Origin: Siphonodentalium dalli | Lineage: Eukaryota > Mollusca > Scaphopoda > Gadilida > Siphonodentaliidae | Length of the DNA stretch: 64,000 bases | Direction of reading: 5' to 3' | Assembly (NCBI GenBank): GCA_032622095.1 | Contig: CP136061.1 | Span: 259,442,077 to 259,506,076, forward strand | Part shown: positions 51,180-63,570 of the stretch, piece by piece | Position numbering within the stretch: the first letter of the stretch is position 1 | Layout of the letters: every line of letters starts with the position of its first letter | Made by a program: the position numbers and the translations under genes | Notes under the pieces: model-generated | The model's database searches: none | The model's input: the letters and a program-made list of their open reading frames with translations, nothing else | What the model was told of the DNA's origin: nothing

Positions 51180-51590
51180 TTAACAATACAAAATACACCA
51201 CGGTGGTTGAGTTGGTAAACTGCGCATTATGGTAGATATTTAACTGCGGACCGCTTTAAACTGTCTCCAGGAGGAACTTGTAACTGCAGTTCGACCACGA
51301 AAGATTATGTTTAGTTTCAAGCCATCGACTAAAATCATTACAATACACAATACACCACGTGATATAAAGCCCCCACCCGGTGGTTGATGTGGTAAGCTGC
51401 TAATTATGGTAGATATTTAACTGCGATTATCTCCCGGGAACTTGGAACTGCAGTTCTGTCACGAAATATGAGTTACATATGAGTGACATTCTTCAAACAA
51501 TCAAGACATGGAGACAAAAGCATATATACAAAATTCACCACACCCCTCCAGGTGGCCGAGTTTCTAATGTGCAGGGCGTACTATATACTA
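51180..51590. repeat. Tandem ~175-bp units with tRNA-like promoter boxes
   Basis: Three phrases resembling a pol III A box recur at about 51201 (GGTGGTTGAGTTGGTAAACT), 51380 (GGTGGTTGATGTGGTAAGCT) and 51551 (GGTGGCCGAGTTTCTAATGT), each preceded by ACACCAC or CACCACAC. B-box-like GCAGTTCGACCAC and GCAGTTCTGTCAC follow about 65 bases later in the first two. Possible tandem tRNA-derived SINE; not folded or searched. Confidence 0.4.
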
Positions 51591-51737
51591 AGTTATATAC
51601 CATGCCAACTAAAGGATTACAGTCATCTCGCCGACTTTGATATACTAAGTCATCTCGTACCCTTCGCTCATGATGTGTTTGGAAGGTCTCGAGCCAATCT
51701 AAGGTGGAACTATGGGTCTGTATCCTATATAACATAA

Positions 51738-52250
51738 GAGGGTACGGAATGACTCAGGAGGGTACAGGATGAACCAGCTGGAGGGTAAGGTTGAACCAGC
51801 TGGAGGGTACGAATTGACTCAGCTGGAGGGTACGAAATGACTCAGGTGGAGGGTACGAGATGACTCAGATGGAGGGTACGAAATGACTCAGATGGAGGGT
51901 ACGAATTGACTCAGCTGGAGGGTACGAAAGGAGTCAGTTGGAGGGTACGAGTTGACTCAGTTGGAGGGTACGAAATGACTCAGCTGGAGGGTACGAGTTG
52001 CTAAGTTGTAGGGTACGAGTTGACTTAGATGGAGGGTACAAATTGACTCATTTGGAGGGTACGAAATGACTCAGATGGAGGGTGCGAGATGGCTCAGTTG
52101 TAGGGTACGAGATGACTCAGCTGGGGGGTACGAGTTGACTCAGTTGGAGGGTACGAGTTGACTCAACTGGCGGGTACGAGTTGACTCAGATGGAGGGTAC
52201 GAGATGACTCAGCTGGAGGGTACGAATGACTCAGTTGGGGGGTACGAAAT
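51738..52250. repeat. Minisatellite, ~22-bp unit, about 23 copies
   Basis: Unit GGAGGGTACGARWTGACTCA followed by GHTG. The unit contains TGACTCA, the AP-1 consensus, in most copies. Variation is mostly in the two bases before TGACTCA and in the CTG/TTG/ATG that follows. Confidence 0.93.
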
Positions 52251-52461
52251 AACCTGTTCCAGATATGGCGAATCTGGTTCTAATCCAGCGATAAGTGCCG
52301 ATAAGTGATCCACTCACGGAGAAGGTCAGTCTTTGTGAAGAGTCATACTAACATACTGAGTGCAACGTAAATAGTCTCGTCGGATTGTTATTTCCTGGAA
52401 GCGTGAAGGCTTCACATCGCGTTACGTTAATCGCTTTGATTGGACATTTTAATCTTGGGAC

Positions 52462-55400
52462 TACTAATATATAAATATTGCACGGCTTGGAGGTGACTAT
52501 GCCAAAATAGTGGTCCAAGGGGAGGACTATTCCTCCACCGAGGACCACTATTTTGGCATAGTCACCGACAAGCCGTGCAATATTTATTATATTTTATCGA
52601 ACGTTTTTCTTTCTGTCCCAGGACCCATAATGTCAAACAATTCACAATCATCTATATTCCATGTATTTCCTTTTCATTGCAGAACTATTTCAATATTTTC
52701 AATGCAAAGTTTTGTTGTTCCTTTTTTTTATTTTGCTTGTCAAATTTTCTTCAATAAATTGCCGGGCTTCTAGTTGGCCAAATCTTAAATTTTCTTCCTC
52801 AGGAATTATTAACAATGTAAAGCAGACGTCGTTGTTGTTGGTGTTGTTATTAAACAATGACATCAGTTCAAAACATAACTTTTTTTTACCGAAGCGCGAA
52901 CTAAGGAAATAGACAAAAATATCAAAGCGATATTGTGATCAGCGGAGAAAGGAACATGATAAATCGCCACACCAAACATGGATAAAAGATCACAAATAAC
53001 ATAAAGAAATTGCTTACGATCATTTATTGTGCTCTAGTTGTCGATTACAAAGACATTTCGGATAAAAAAGTGTTGAACTTTTGGAGCGAGGTGGAGATGA
53101 CTTTCAAATTACCTCCCCGGAATAGTGGGCATGCTAAAAATAGATTTCTGGATTTTCCAAGCGATAGTGGGTGTGCTAAAATTAGGAGGCCCACTATGGC
53201 TTCGTGGACAACACTATCGATAATAGTGAATGTCAATCAACCAATCACAAACGTGGATAAGGCTTAGATAGTCACGTGAGATAAAATATTAGTGAGTTCT
53301 GATTGGAGCTACTGGCGTGGAATCCCTTGGTTCAGAACTAGAACGTCTATAACAAGCAATCAGACCCACTATCTCATATATATTTTGAAGACCTCTGTTT
53401 GTTTGTCTGTCTGTCTGTATGTTTGTATGTGTCATTTATACAAATCTACGATTCTCGACCGATCGGGACTAAACTTGGTACGTGTTTGTAGTTTGACCAG
53501 GCGGTGGACGTTGTCGCATTGGCGAGTCCGTGCGGCGCCCGCTTCGCGCATGCGCAGACGAGATCTCGGAAACGGGTGGAGCTATCGACTTGAAATTTGC
53601 TATGTGAATGTATCTTGCCCCGGATACGAATTTTATCGGGTCGCCGAGCCCGTGCGACGCCAGCTTCGCGCATGCGCAGACGAGATATCGGAAACGGGTG
53701 GAGCTATCGACTTGAAATTTGGTATGTGAATGTATCTTGCCCCGGATACGAATTTTATCGGGTCGCCGAGCCCGTGCGACGCCAGCTTCGCGCATGCGCA
53801 GACGAGATCTCGGAAACGGGTGGAGCTATCGACTTGAAATTTGGTTTTTGAATAGCCCGGACAACGTCGGGCTCATCGGCTAGTCTCATATATATTTTGA
53901 AGACCTCTGTTTGTATGTTTGTATGTATGTCATTTATACAAATCTACGATTCTCGACCGATCGGAACGAAACTTGGTACGTGTGTGTAGTTTGACCAGGC
54001 GGTCGTCCTTGTCGTATTAGCGAGCACGTGCGACGCCCGTGCAGCGCATGCGCAGACGAGATCTCGGAAACGTGTGGAGCTATCGACTTGAAATTTGGTT
54101 TTTGAATAGCCCGGACAACGTCGGGCTCATCGGCTAGTCTCATATATATTTTGAAGACCTCTGTATGTTTGTCTGTCTGTATGTTTGTTTGTCATTTATA
54201 CAAATCTATGATTCTCGACCGATCGGGACGAAACTTGGTACGTGTGTGTAGTTTGACCAGGCGGTGGACGTTGTCGTATTGGCGAGCCCGTGCGGCGCCC
54301 GCTTCGCCATGCGCAGACGAGATCTCGGAAACGGGTGGAGCTATCGACTTGAAATTTGCTATGTGAATGTATCTTGCCCCGGATACGAATTTTATCGGGT
54401 CGCCGAGCCCGTGCGACGCCAGCTTCGCGCATGCGCAGACCAGATCTCGGAAACGGGTGGAGCTATCGACTTGAAATTTGGTATGTGAATGTATCTTGCC
54501 CCGAATACGAATTTTATCGGGTCGCCGAGCCCGTGCGACACCAGCTTCGCGCATGCGCAGACCAGTTCTCGGAAACGGGTAGAGCTATCGACTTGAAATC
54601 GTCGGGCTGGGTAGAGCTATCGACTTGAAATTTGGTTTTTGAATAGCCCGGACAACGTCGGGCTCATCGGCTAGTCTCATATATATTTTGAAGACCTCTG
54701 TTTGTATGTATGTTTGTCATTTATACAAATATACGATGCTCGACCGATCGGGACGAAACTTGGTACGTGTGTGTAGTTTGACCAGGCGGTGGACGTTGTC
54801 GTGTTGGCGAGCCCGTGCGGCGCCCGTGCAGCGCATGCGCAGACGAGATCTCGGAAACGGGTGGAGCTATCGACTTGAAATTTGCTATGTGAATGTATCT
54901 TGCCCCGGATACGAATTTTATCGGGTCGCCGAGCCCGTGCGACGCCAGCTTCGCGCATGCACAGACGAGATCTCGGAAACGGCTGGAGCTATCGACTTGA
55001 AATTTGCTATGTGTATGTATCTTGCCCCGGATACGAATTTTATCGGGTCGCCGAGCCCGTGCGATGCTAGTTTCGCGCATACGCAGACCGGATCTCGGAA
55101 ACGGGTGGAGCTATCGACTTTGGTATGTGAATGTATCTTGCCCCGGATACGAATTTTGTATGTGAATGTATCTTGCCCCGGATACGAATTTTATCAAACG
55201 GGTGGAGCTTAGATCTCGGAAACGGGTAGAGCTATCGACTTGAAATTTGGTTTTTGAATAGCCCGGACAACGTTGGGCTCATCGACTTGAAATTTGGTTT
55301 TTGAATAGCCCGGACAACGTCGGGCTCATCGGCTAGTTTATATATATTTTATCTCACGTGACAATCTAAGCCTAATCCACGACATTCAGTATTATCGATA

Positions 55401-56096
55401 GTGTCGTCCACGACACGATAGTGCGCTTCCTAATTTTAGCCCACCCACTATCGCTTGGAAAATCCGGAAATCTATTTTTAGCATGCCCACTATTCCGGGG
55501 AGGTAATTTGAAAGTCATCTCCGCCTCGCTGAAAAATTTCAACATGTTTTTATCTTAAATGTCTTTGTAATCGACAACTAGAACACAATAAATGATCTTA
55601 AGCAAATTCTTTATGTCATTTGTGATGTTTTACCCATGTTTGATGTGGCGATTTATCATGTTCCTTTCGCCGCTGATCACAATATCGCTTCGATATTTTT
55701 GTCTATTTCCTTGCATGTAGTTCGCGCTACTAAATTTTCTGAACCAATGTTTGTTTGTTTTCGGTAAAAAAAAAAACATTGTTTTGAACTGATGTCATTG
55801 TTTAACAACAAAAACGGCGACGTCTGCTTTCCATTGCTAGTCAAAGTGGCAACAATAATTCCTGACGAAGAAAATTTTACAAGCAATAAAACAAAAGAAA
55901 CAACAAAACTTTGCACTGAAAAATTTGAAATCATTCTGTAATGAAAAGCGAATACATGGGAATATAGATGATTGTGAATTGTTTGACATTATTGGTCCTG
56001 GGACAGAATAAAAAACGACTCGGGGACTATTCCTCCCATCGGACCACTATTTTGGCATAGTCACCTCCAAGCCGTGCAATATTTATATATAGTGGC
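52462..56096. mobile_element. Large fold-back element with ~800-bp inverted repeats
   Basis: Left arm 52462-53293 and right arm 55345-56096 are inverse copies: TAAATATTGCACGGCTTGG and CTATGCCAAAATAGTGGTCC at the outer left against the complement at 56040-56090; inner ends share CACGTGAGATAAAATAT. At the left end the terminal segment is itself duplicated as a palindrome (52476-52590). No ORF. The centre holds four Helitron-like copies at 53372-55336. Confidence 0.85.
53372..55336 (+). mobile_element. Four head-to-tail Helitron-like (HINE) copies
   Basis: Each copy begins TCTCATATATATTTTGAAGA and ends GCCCGGACAACGTCGGGC (a GC hairpin), TCATCGG, CTAG. The copies are 53372-53883, 53884-54137, 54138-54674 and 54675-55336, joined CTAG/TCTC without a base between. 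The host bases are A (53371) and T (55337). TC start, CTAG end, short hairpin before the end and insertion between A and T define Helitrons. Inside, ~120-bp modules (GACGAGATCTCGGAAACGGG, GAGCTATCGACTTGAAATTT, GAATTTTATCGGGTCGCCGA) vary in number between copies. No Rep/helicase, so non-autonomous. Confidence 0.82.
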
Positions 56097-56344
56097 CGGA
56101 TTTAGATTACATTCCCCCTTTAACTTAGGGCAGAATGCCTAATTTGGCTTCACAACAAGACCGACGTTTGCGTGCAATTCAATAAATGTTCACCTGTTAT
56201 GACGGTTGTATGTTAGAATTGAGAATCGACATTCAGATTTGGGATATATTGCAAGAACCAGTCTGAAGGTTTCAAAATGAGAGAAGTTCAAAGTTCAATT
56301 ATACACCGCAATGTCAACACACAATGTGCAATAGACTAACATTT

Positions 56345-56645
56345 GTCCTCGGACAAAAGTAACCCTAGGTATCAAATTTCGTCGAAATCCGTCGAAAGGC
56401 GCGATTTGACCTTGAATTGACAATTTTGAAGGTCAAGGTCAGGTCGGGGTCACGATTTGACCCTTCGAAAATAATCCACTGACAAAAGTACCCCTAGGTA
56501 ACTAATTTCGTCGAAAGGCGCGATTTGACCTTGAATTGACCACTTTGAAGGTCAAGGTCAGGTCGGGGTCACGATTTGGCCCGTCCAAAACACTCCCCGG
56601 ACAAAAGCACCCCTAGGTATGAAATTTCGTCGAAATCCGTCTGGC
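56345..56645. repeat. Tandem ~120-bp units, 2.5 copies
   Basis: CCCCTAGGTAACTAATTTCG, GGCGCGATTTGACCTTG, AAGGTCAAGGTCAGGTCGG repeat at about 56345, 56465 and 56585. Followed by a (CAGA)n run at 56684-56704 and AGTAGATTA. Similar endings occur in many invertebrate non-autonomous elements; family not assigned. Confidence 0.75.
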
Positions 56646-56704
56646 AGTTTTCCCGGCCATTGCTAACAAACAAATAAACATACAGACAGACAGACAGACA
56701 GACA

Positions 56705-57655
56705 GAAGTCCCAACATATATAGTAGATTATGTTCTTGTTCGGGTGCATGAAATTGATGTTAGTATTCATGCGCTATGACAACTGGAGGAATATAACATT
56801 CTACTAACATCGACGAAAATTTCAAGCAAATCGACCGTACCACTCCATAGAAAACATCGTCAGAACTACGCTCAATTGTAAAATTTACTACTCGATTCGG
56901 GACACATCCATCGGCGATAAAGTAACGAAAACGATTTCGCCATCGAGAGTCACTGCATGCATTTAATTCATATATAAGAATGACGGTGTGTGCGAGTTCA
57001 ATTTGGATATTGCATTTGTAAAAATTACTATACTTTGAACAAGATTATTCTCCATTTCTACTTGATCACCATACCGGAGTGTTTCACATCACTTTCAACA
57101 CAAAATAATTAACATAATGCCTGCGTGCAGGCCAAGAGAGGTATCGTTCTCCAATATATGGCAATAAGAGGAAGAACGGTCACATTTCGTCGCCATGATA
57201 TCCCATGTCCCCCTCTAGGCTGGTCCATTCTGACCCAAATCGTCCTTCTGCTAAACATCTCTACACTCAGAATAAATCATCTAGAATAGTTATATCATAG
57301 GAAGTTGGGAAGGCAAGATGTTTCACGATGCATCAATAATACACATGAAGAAACTGTCTACAGTGACATTTAGTTTGACGTTCTGATATTTCTGATTTAT
57401 GAAACTAATTTAGATAAGAGTATATTAACATTTACTTAATCTGTGTAGAGCTGCATTTCATGGGAATACGCTGTATGTGTTCCGCTGACATATCTGGAAC
57501 CCGTGGCTGTAAAAGATCATAGGCGTAAATCATTCGACGGCGCACATGACAACCATGACTTATTAGGCTATCATGCATGCAGAGGGACGCAGAGTTGCAT
57601 GTACAAACATAGAATTACATGGTCATATTCAATGTAGAGGCTGTCTCAGTATAAT
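56705..57655. other. Non-coding stretch, nothing recognisable
   Basis: No ORF or repeat I can support. Confidence 0.4.
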
Positions 57656-58038
57656 TTAACCCTTTACCCAACAGAACGACCCTGTGCCAATGCATTCTCT
57701 TATATATGCGAGTCGACCATAGGTCGCCTCGCATATATAAGAGAATGCATTGGCTTAATACATTAAAAATTATAAAATTGTTAAAGAATGTAAGAAAAAA
57801 TGGTAAAAAGTGTTAGGCCAATGCATTCTCTTATATATGCGAGGCGACCTATGGTCGACTCGCATATATAAGAGAATGCATTGGCACAGGGCATAACTGT
57901 AACCATCACAATGTGGTCAATGAGCCGGTTCCAATGATATCCATATTTGTATGGTTCTATTGAGACAGACCGAAGATATTTTAGACTGTTGAAGCTTTAT
58001 TTGGCCGGTTTTGTTCGGTTTGTTGGGTAAAGGGTTAA
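57656..58038. mobile_element. piggyBac-like MITE (family copy 4, complete)
   Basis: TTAA (57656-57659), CCCTTTACCCAACA ... TGTTGGGTAAAGGG, TTAA (58035-58038). Two large hairpins (GCCAATGCATTCTCTTATA each side) face each other around 57685-57752 and 57818-57886. Nearly identical to the copy at the window's left edge apart from a shorter spacer. Confidence 0.88.
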
Positions 58039-58688
58039 ATTGCGCTGAGTTGACCAAATTTTTATAGAAGTTTTTTTAACGTGACATATTTTGTTATTGG
58101 TCTAGCCACCCGGCCGTCGTTAGCTTTTCGTTCCCAGATGATAACTTCAGATATATAGTCTCAACTGAATGTAACGGAAATTGGTATGTGTGTGTTACAA
58201 GCACAACAATTAATACAGGTTGAATTCGAATCCGGTGTCCGCCCGCCAGTTTTCACCCGAGTTATGGCACTGTGTTGGAATTATCACGGGCGTATTTTGC
58301 CACGCCCAAGCAATGCTCTTCTTCCAACATCACAGACATATCAGCTCCTCACATCTGAAAGCTTTGAGCACATGGATTGTTATGTAATGTAAATTAGATA
58401 CCTTTTCTGAACTCTTAGCATCGTTGGATTCGAAAGGGAAATAATGTATACCTTTAAATTAGGTGACATGCTTCTGAATAGAAACAAAATATTTCTTAAA
58501 AAGTAAATGAAATCAAACTTTAGTTAAATCCTTGTGAAAGAACAAAAAGAGAAAGCTAAAGGTGTGATCTAGTACACTCAATGCTTTATTGGTTTATATA
58601 GATTACCTTTGATTGAGAAAATGGATTTTCTTTTTAAAAACCTGGAAGTGATTTTAGAAGGAAGTGTCAAAAATTACCCACTTGTATC
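58039..58688. other. Non-coding stretch
   Basis: A short open frame at 58186-58392 has no motif. AT-rich otherwise. Confidence 0.4.
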
Positions 58689-59142
58689 TTAAAGGTACTC
58701 AATCCGATTCGATGGTCCCCGTATCATCAGATTCCAACAACAACAATTTTTTTTTAAATGCCGCTTCACTTATCAGAATCGATTAATTGCCCAAAAACAA
58801 TGCTAACCACAGTCCACTATAGTATAAAATTGTCCAAAACCTGTTCTTTATCAACATCTTGTACATGTACAATGAAATTTTGCCCGTTTGTCAAATACCT
58901 GACACAAAAAAAGCCACTTGATTTTAGAGTTATCCATCTTCATCCGCGCTTTGATCTTCTCATCGACTTTTACTGGGCCACTTAATATTCCAGGTGGTGA
59001 AAAATAATAGATTTTAAAAATCGATATCTGATCACTGTGAGCTTTGATAGGTGGGTTCCTCGACTCGAATCAAATATGTGTTACCCCAGAAGCCAAATAA
59101 ATAGTAATTGAGGGGTGCTTAATCGGATTGAGTACCTTTAAA
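58689..59142. mobile_element. Intact paralogue of the MITE interrupted by the Polinton (empty site)
   Basis: Begins TTAAAGGTACTCAATCCGA and ends with the complement ATCGGATTGAGTACCTTTAA. At 58976-58981 it has a single GGCCAC inside TTTACTGGGCCACTTAATA, exactly where the other copy carries 17,288 bp of Polinton flanked by GGCCAC twice. Diverged from the filled copy at scattered positions. Confidence 0.92.
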
Positions 59143-60770
59143 GATACATAATCCGAATTAACGCTCCTAAATTACTATTTCTTTGGCTCCGGGGTCGTTC
59201 TTATTTTTATTATTGGTAACTCAGCAATAATGAGATTTCGCTTGTTGAAACCTTTCTGTAAAAGTAATTTTATCAACAAGCTTGCATCAAACATACACCA
59301 ACTGAATTTTTGAAACTCATGTTTTAGTAGAAAATTTATGTTTCTACAATATTTTTCACTGCTCTGCAGACCGTTTGTAATGTAGACCTTTATGCTTTTA
59401 TCAAAATATGCTGAACTGTTTGTTTATAATATGTCTGGAACTGTAACAGTATCGTTCTCGTAATAAAGGTTTTAAAAAACGATAATAAAAATATCGTTCA
59501 CTTTCTTCTTAATAACGATGGTTGTGCAATCTTTCATGATTCTTTTTCTCAGTTATCCACTGTGAGTGCTTTATGTCCCTTTAATCTTATTTACAAGATC
59601 AAATAGACTTAGAAAAGTATGCGTCTGAATACACTTTATTATGCGGTCGTAACAGGGTCGTCAAACTGGTGTGTGTTGGATCATCATTTTAGTGGGTTTT
59701 TCACGACCGCGAGACGCATGATTATAAAACCGCGACAAAGACTCGCTGTTGTTAGTGAAAATTTTAATCTCCAAGTTCAAAAGAGAGCATTATATGCACA
59801 AGTAGACACATCATGTAGATATATATCATGTAGACACAAAACATTACAGCCCTCACAAAACCCACACGTGTCTGTTGTGTTTGAGAGTTTATTGTTAACA
59901 AACATAACCACAGCCAGCCGGTTCTCGTGAAGTGAAAATAAGCACATAACGGGCTTACTTTAATGAGCGAAATAATGGCATTATTTAACCTCAATATACG
60001 CTTTATATTGACCTAAAACGCGGTTTTTAAAACAGTCCAATATGAAACTGTTTCAATACGAAATAAGTCCATATTAGCATCATTCAATGTACCTTTTTTT
60101 CATCGACACGACCTACCAGACTCACGCTCTGTGTTTTCACTGCGGCCCGCGTCATAAAACGGAGTAACGGGTATAAGTCCACTGAGGGCTTATTTCGGAA
60201 TCAAATCAGTGAAATGTGAACATACATGTGTGTGACTATTTAGGTCTAATATGAATCTATTTGAACGAGGATATGTTGCAACAGCACGTGCAACATCTAC
60301 TAAAGTCACGCATAGTTTTCTTACATGGAACTTAAATTTTTGATAATATAGGAAATTTGAGATAATCAGAATTTCAGTGATTTTAATGCATGCTCGACTA
60401 AATTTAAACAAATAAAACAAAACAAACAGTTGGTATAGAATTTCATTAATTAACGCATCCGGTTCCAGTTCTCTATTATTGTGATAATTTCAGCCATTGC
60501 ATGGTACTCTTATATTTACATGTATTCTTTGATGAAATCACAGATAGAGCCATTTCCATCAATCAGTTTTCGAAAGATCTTTATTTTGAACATTTATTAT
60601 CATCATCATCATCGTCGTCGCCGTCATCATCGGTACTAATGAACACATTGTGTCACGTGTCACGTGACCGAGTAATCCGATGTAGAGTCATCGAAATCGT
60701 AATACTTAATATTGTGGAAAAATGAAACGAATCTATCAAAGAATTAAAATCTTTCAATGTTGGCGTATAC
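59143..60770. other. Non-coding stretch
   Basis: 59143-59200 repeats part of the preceding MITE in inverse order (AAAGATACATAATCCGAATT, TCTTTGGCTCCGGGG). A trinucleotide run (ATC/GTC)n lies at 60598-60632. No gene recognised. Confidence 0.4.
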
Positions 60771-61350
60771 CTTACTCGTATTTAAATTCGCGCAGTACTA
60801 TATTTTGCACACCCATCGGTGCGCGAATTTAAAATTTAGCGAAAAATAGTACGACTGCCAAGTTTAATCTAAACCACAGTCCATAGGAAATACAAGAGGG
60901 CTGTATTGCTGAATTTACATTTATTATGAACGGTTGAATAGACAATTACGCATGTACATGTTTACATTCGGCCAACCGCTACCAAGATCATTGCTCATAA
61001 TGCCAAGCGACAAATCATGGTAACATAGACATTGTTGAAATGCTTGTATAAGAAATACTAATATTCCAGGTCGCCACAAAATTATGATGTATGTAGTTAC
61101 TAGTCTAGTTTATTGTCCACATGATGTAAATCCACAGCGATAGTGTTTAATATACACATATATACTATCTCCAGCAATGACTAAGAACCGAAACTGCCAT
61201 CAGGTCCAAGATATACGAAATTATCACAGAAATATTACGAAAATATTTTTATCAGTTTTGAATTCGCGCAGCTATAGGTGCGCGAATTTAAAGTGCGGGA
61301 ATTCAAAACTGAGCGAAAAATAGTACTGCGCGAATTTAAATACGAGTAAG
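60771..61350. mobile_element. MITE with 30-bp inverted termini
   Basis: CTTACTCGTATTTAAATTCG, CGCAGTACTAT at the left; AGTACTGCGCGAATTTAAAT, ACGAGTAAG at the right. Inner ends repeat GGTGCGCGAATTTAAA and TGAGCGAAAAATAGTA in both halves. 580 bp, no ORF. Confidence 0.82.
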
Positions 61351-61779
61351 TTAGACGATATTAAAGTCTAGCAAAGCATCCCAGTTTTATGTCATCATAT
61401 ATGTGTGAAGAAATATTGCCCATAATCTTTATGAACTGTTCGTTTCTGCAATTTCCTCTAATAATCGATAAGGTTTTCTGATTAATTCACGTGTGTCCTC
61501 GTTATAATGACCATTGAGAATTTGTAAACTTCAGTTTCATTTAGGGTCTCCACTTAAACGTTTATAGTTAAGATAAATTAGATTCAACTTGATCATATGA
61601 TCTTTAATTATAATTGTTTTCTTCTATATATATACTGTGTTACTATTAAATACTTTCAATTAAACTATTTCAAAAGTTATACACTGACATGTATCAGTCT
61701 GTGAAATTAATAAAGTTGTGACCTGAGCACAAATGCGTCCAAATTTGATTTATTAGTGTTCTTCTTCGTCCTGATTAAA
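61351..61779. other. Non-coding stretch
   Basis: AT-rich, no gene. Confidence 0.4.
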
Positions 61780-62268
61780 TTTACCCGTTCGGTGCCAGGT
61801 CCGATTTTTGTATCAACTCATATACCCTGTGCCAATGCATTCTCTTATATATGCGAGTCGACCATAGGTCGCCCCGCATATATAAGAGAATGCATTGGCC
61901 TAACAATTTTTCATCATTTGTTATTATTGTTTACAATTATTTACAATTTTAATAATTTTTTCTTATATTCTTTAACAGACTTATTTTGTAGGTTTAGTAC
62001 CAGGGAATCTTACGTTTTCATGGGCATCAAAATTATTACTATGAATACTTGGTGATAGTTTTGAGTTATAGCATGCCCCTAAGGTTTTATCCAGTTTGTT
62101 TTTAAATTTGCTATAGCATGCTTAAGCATACCCAAAAAAAATTCAACCCAAAAACAAAAAACCCCAAAAAAACAAAACAAAAACCAACAAAATTTTATTT
62201 TTTTATGGCGGATTTTACAGACCGTAAATTAGGGCCGATGAGATCGGCCCTGGCACTGAAAGGGTTAA
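61780..62268. mobile_element. piggyBac-like MITE (family copy 5)
   Basis: Left TTTACCCGTTCGGTGCCAGG, TCCGAT; right ATCGGCCCTGGCACTGAAAG, GGTTAA. The hairpin GCCAATGCATTCTCTTATA is present at 61831-61899. The left TTAA has one change (TTTA). Interior A-rich, different from copies 1 and 4. Confidence 0.72.
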
Positions 62269-62334
62269 GAGATGGACACGTCTTCTTCACTGTAAATACC
62301 CAATATAGTATACAAGTCATGTAGCTATACATAA

Positions 62335-63330
62335 TTATGCTGTCCCAAATGTCTCTCGTGGAAATAATTTCATGAGCGGGAAATATAATTCATTCATTAG
62401 ATCGGTCAGAAAAAGTTCAGTTTGACAGACATTAATTGCCCTGAAGTCTTCAATGTTATCACATGGGTCCAACTGGGTTCGCGACATTCATCACCATTCT
62501 GTCGCCCGTTAATGGGAAAACAATTCCCGTTTCGTCGGTTGGTCACTATGCATTAACATTCTTACCTTTGAAGATCGCCTTTCTGCACACGATATGATAT
62601 ATCAGTTGGCGTCCGCCTGGTCGCCAAAGCATGCATAACTCGTTCTTTATAACAAACAATGCAGTTGAAATCATCCATTAAACCAACATAACCTCACAAA
62701 CCAAAAAGGAAACTTAAAGGCGCATTCAGGATTCCAGACGTCCAGTTACAACAACAACAACAACAACATCATTTAACGAAGTTTTCTGCTCTGTTCTTCT
62801 GAATAAATGTCGCAAACCAAATATGGTATATAACATAGACTCGTGCATAATTATAAAAGAAACAATTGTGTTTCTTCGTCCTGACTAAATATACTGTCCC
62901 ATATGTCTCTCGTGAAAATACTTTTTATCGGTGGAAAATACAACTAATTTGGTCGGAAAATTTTCAGTTTGACAGACTGTATAGTCTTCAATGTATAGTC
63001 TTCGCCTGTTAATGTTAAACAATTCCCGTCTATAGTCGGCTGGCGATAATTAATCACCATTATGTCGCCCGTTAATGGGTAAACAATTCCCGTCTGGTCG
63101 CCTGGTCACCATGCGCTAATATCCATGTATACCTTTAAAGGTCGTCTTTCAACAAATTTAACGATACATCATTCGTCGTCAGAGCAGTGATCAATTAAAG
63201 CGTACGTTACTCCTTCTTGATGACAAATATTGCAGTACCAATCATCCATTAAACGACAATATAACCTCACCAACCAACAATACCACACTTGGAAATTTAA
63301 GATGCATTCCGGATTCCAGACCTCAATTTA
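62335..63330. repeat. Direct duplication, ~450-500-bp unit
   Basis: CTGTCCCAAATGTCTCTCGTG (62341), TTCAGTTTGACAGAC, TGTCGCCCGTTAATGGG, AACAATTCCCG, ACAATGCAGT.GAAATCATCC and GGATTCCAGAC recur in order from about 62885 on. The second copy has an extra internal repeat of the CCTGTTAATG...CAATTCCCGTCT segment. No ORF. Confidence 0.75.
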
Positions 63331-63441
63331 CAACAGCAACATAAAAATCTAATTTGACAAAGTGTAGAGCGTATTTGAGTTTTCAAATAATGCCAATATA
63401 TATTAGCCTATTTCGCACTGGTAGTGGGAAGTGTCTATTCG

Positions 63442-63495
63442 CCATCGGATGGCAAATAGCGATTCTACCGATATGCGCTATTTGCCATCCGATGG
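63442..63495. repeat. Perfect 20-bp-arm hairpin
   Basis: CCATCGGATGGCAAATAGCG (63442-63461) and its exact complement (63476-63495) with a 14-base loop. The arm itself contains CCATCGGATGG, a smaller palindrome. Confidence 0.9.
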
Positions 63496-63570
63496 TATTT
63501 TAAATAAAAGAAAACATATCATATCATCACAATACGCTATTATAACGAGGATTCCTACCGCCTTCGTGAT

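Noticed and set aside
53446-55212. Long frames with MREAGVARARRPDKIRIRG and relatives in the Helitron array
   Set aside because: Same module translated repeatedly in several frames on both strands; no Rep or helicase motif.
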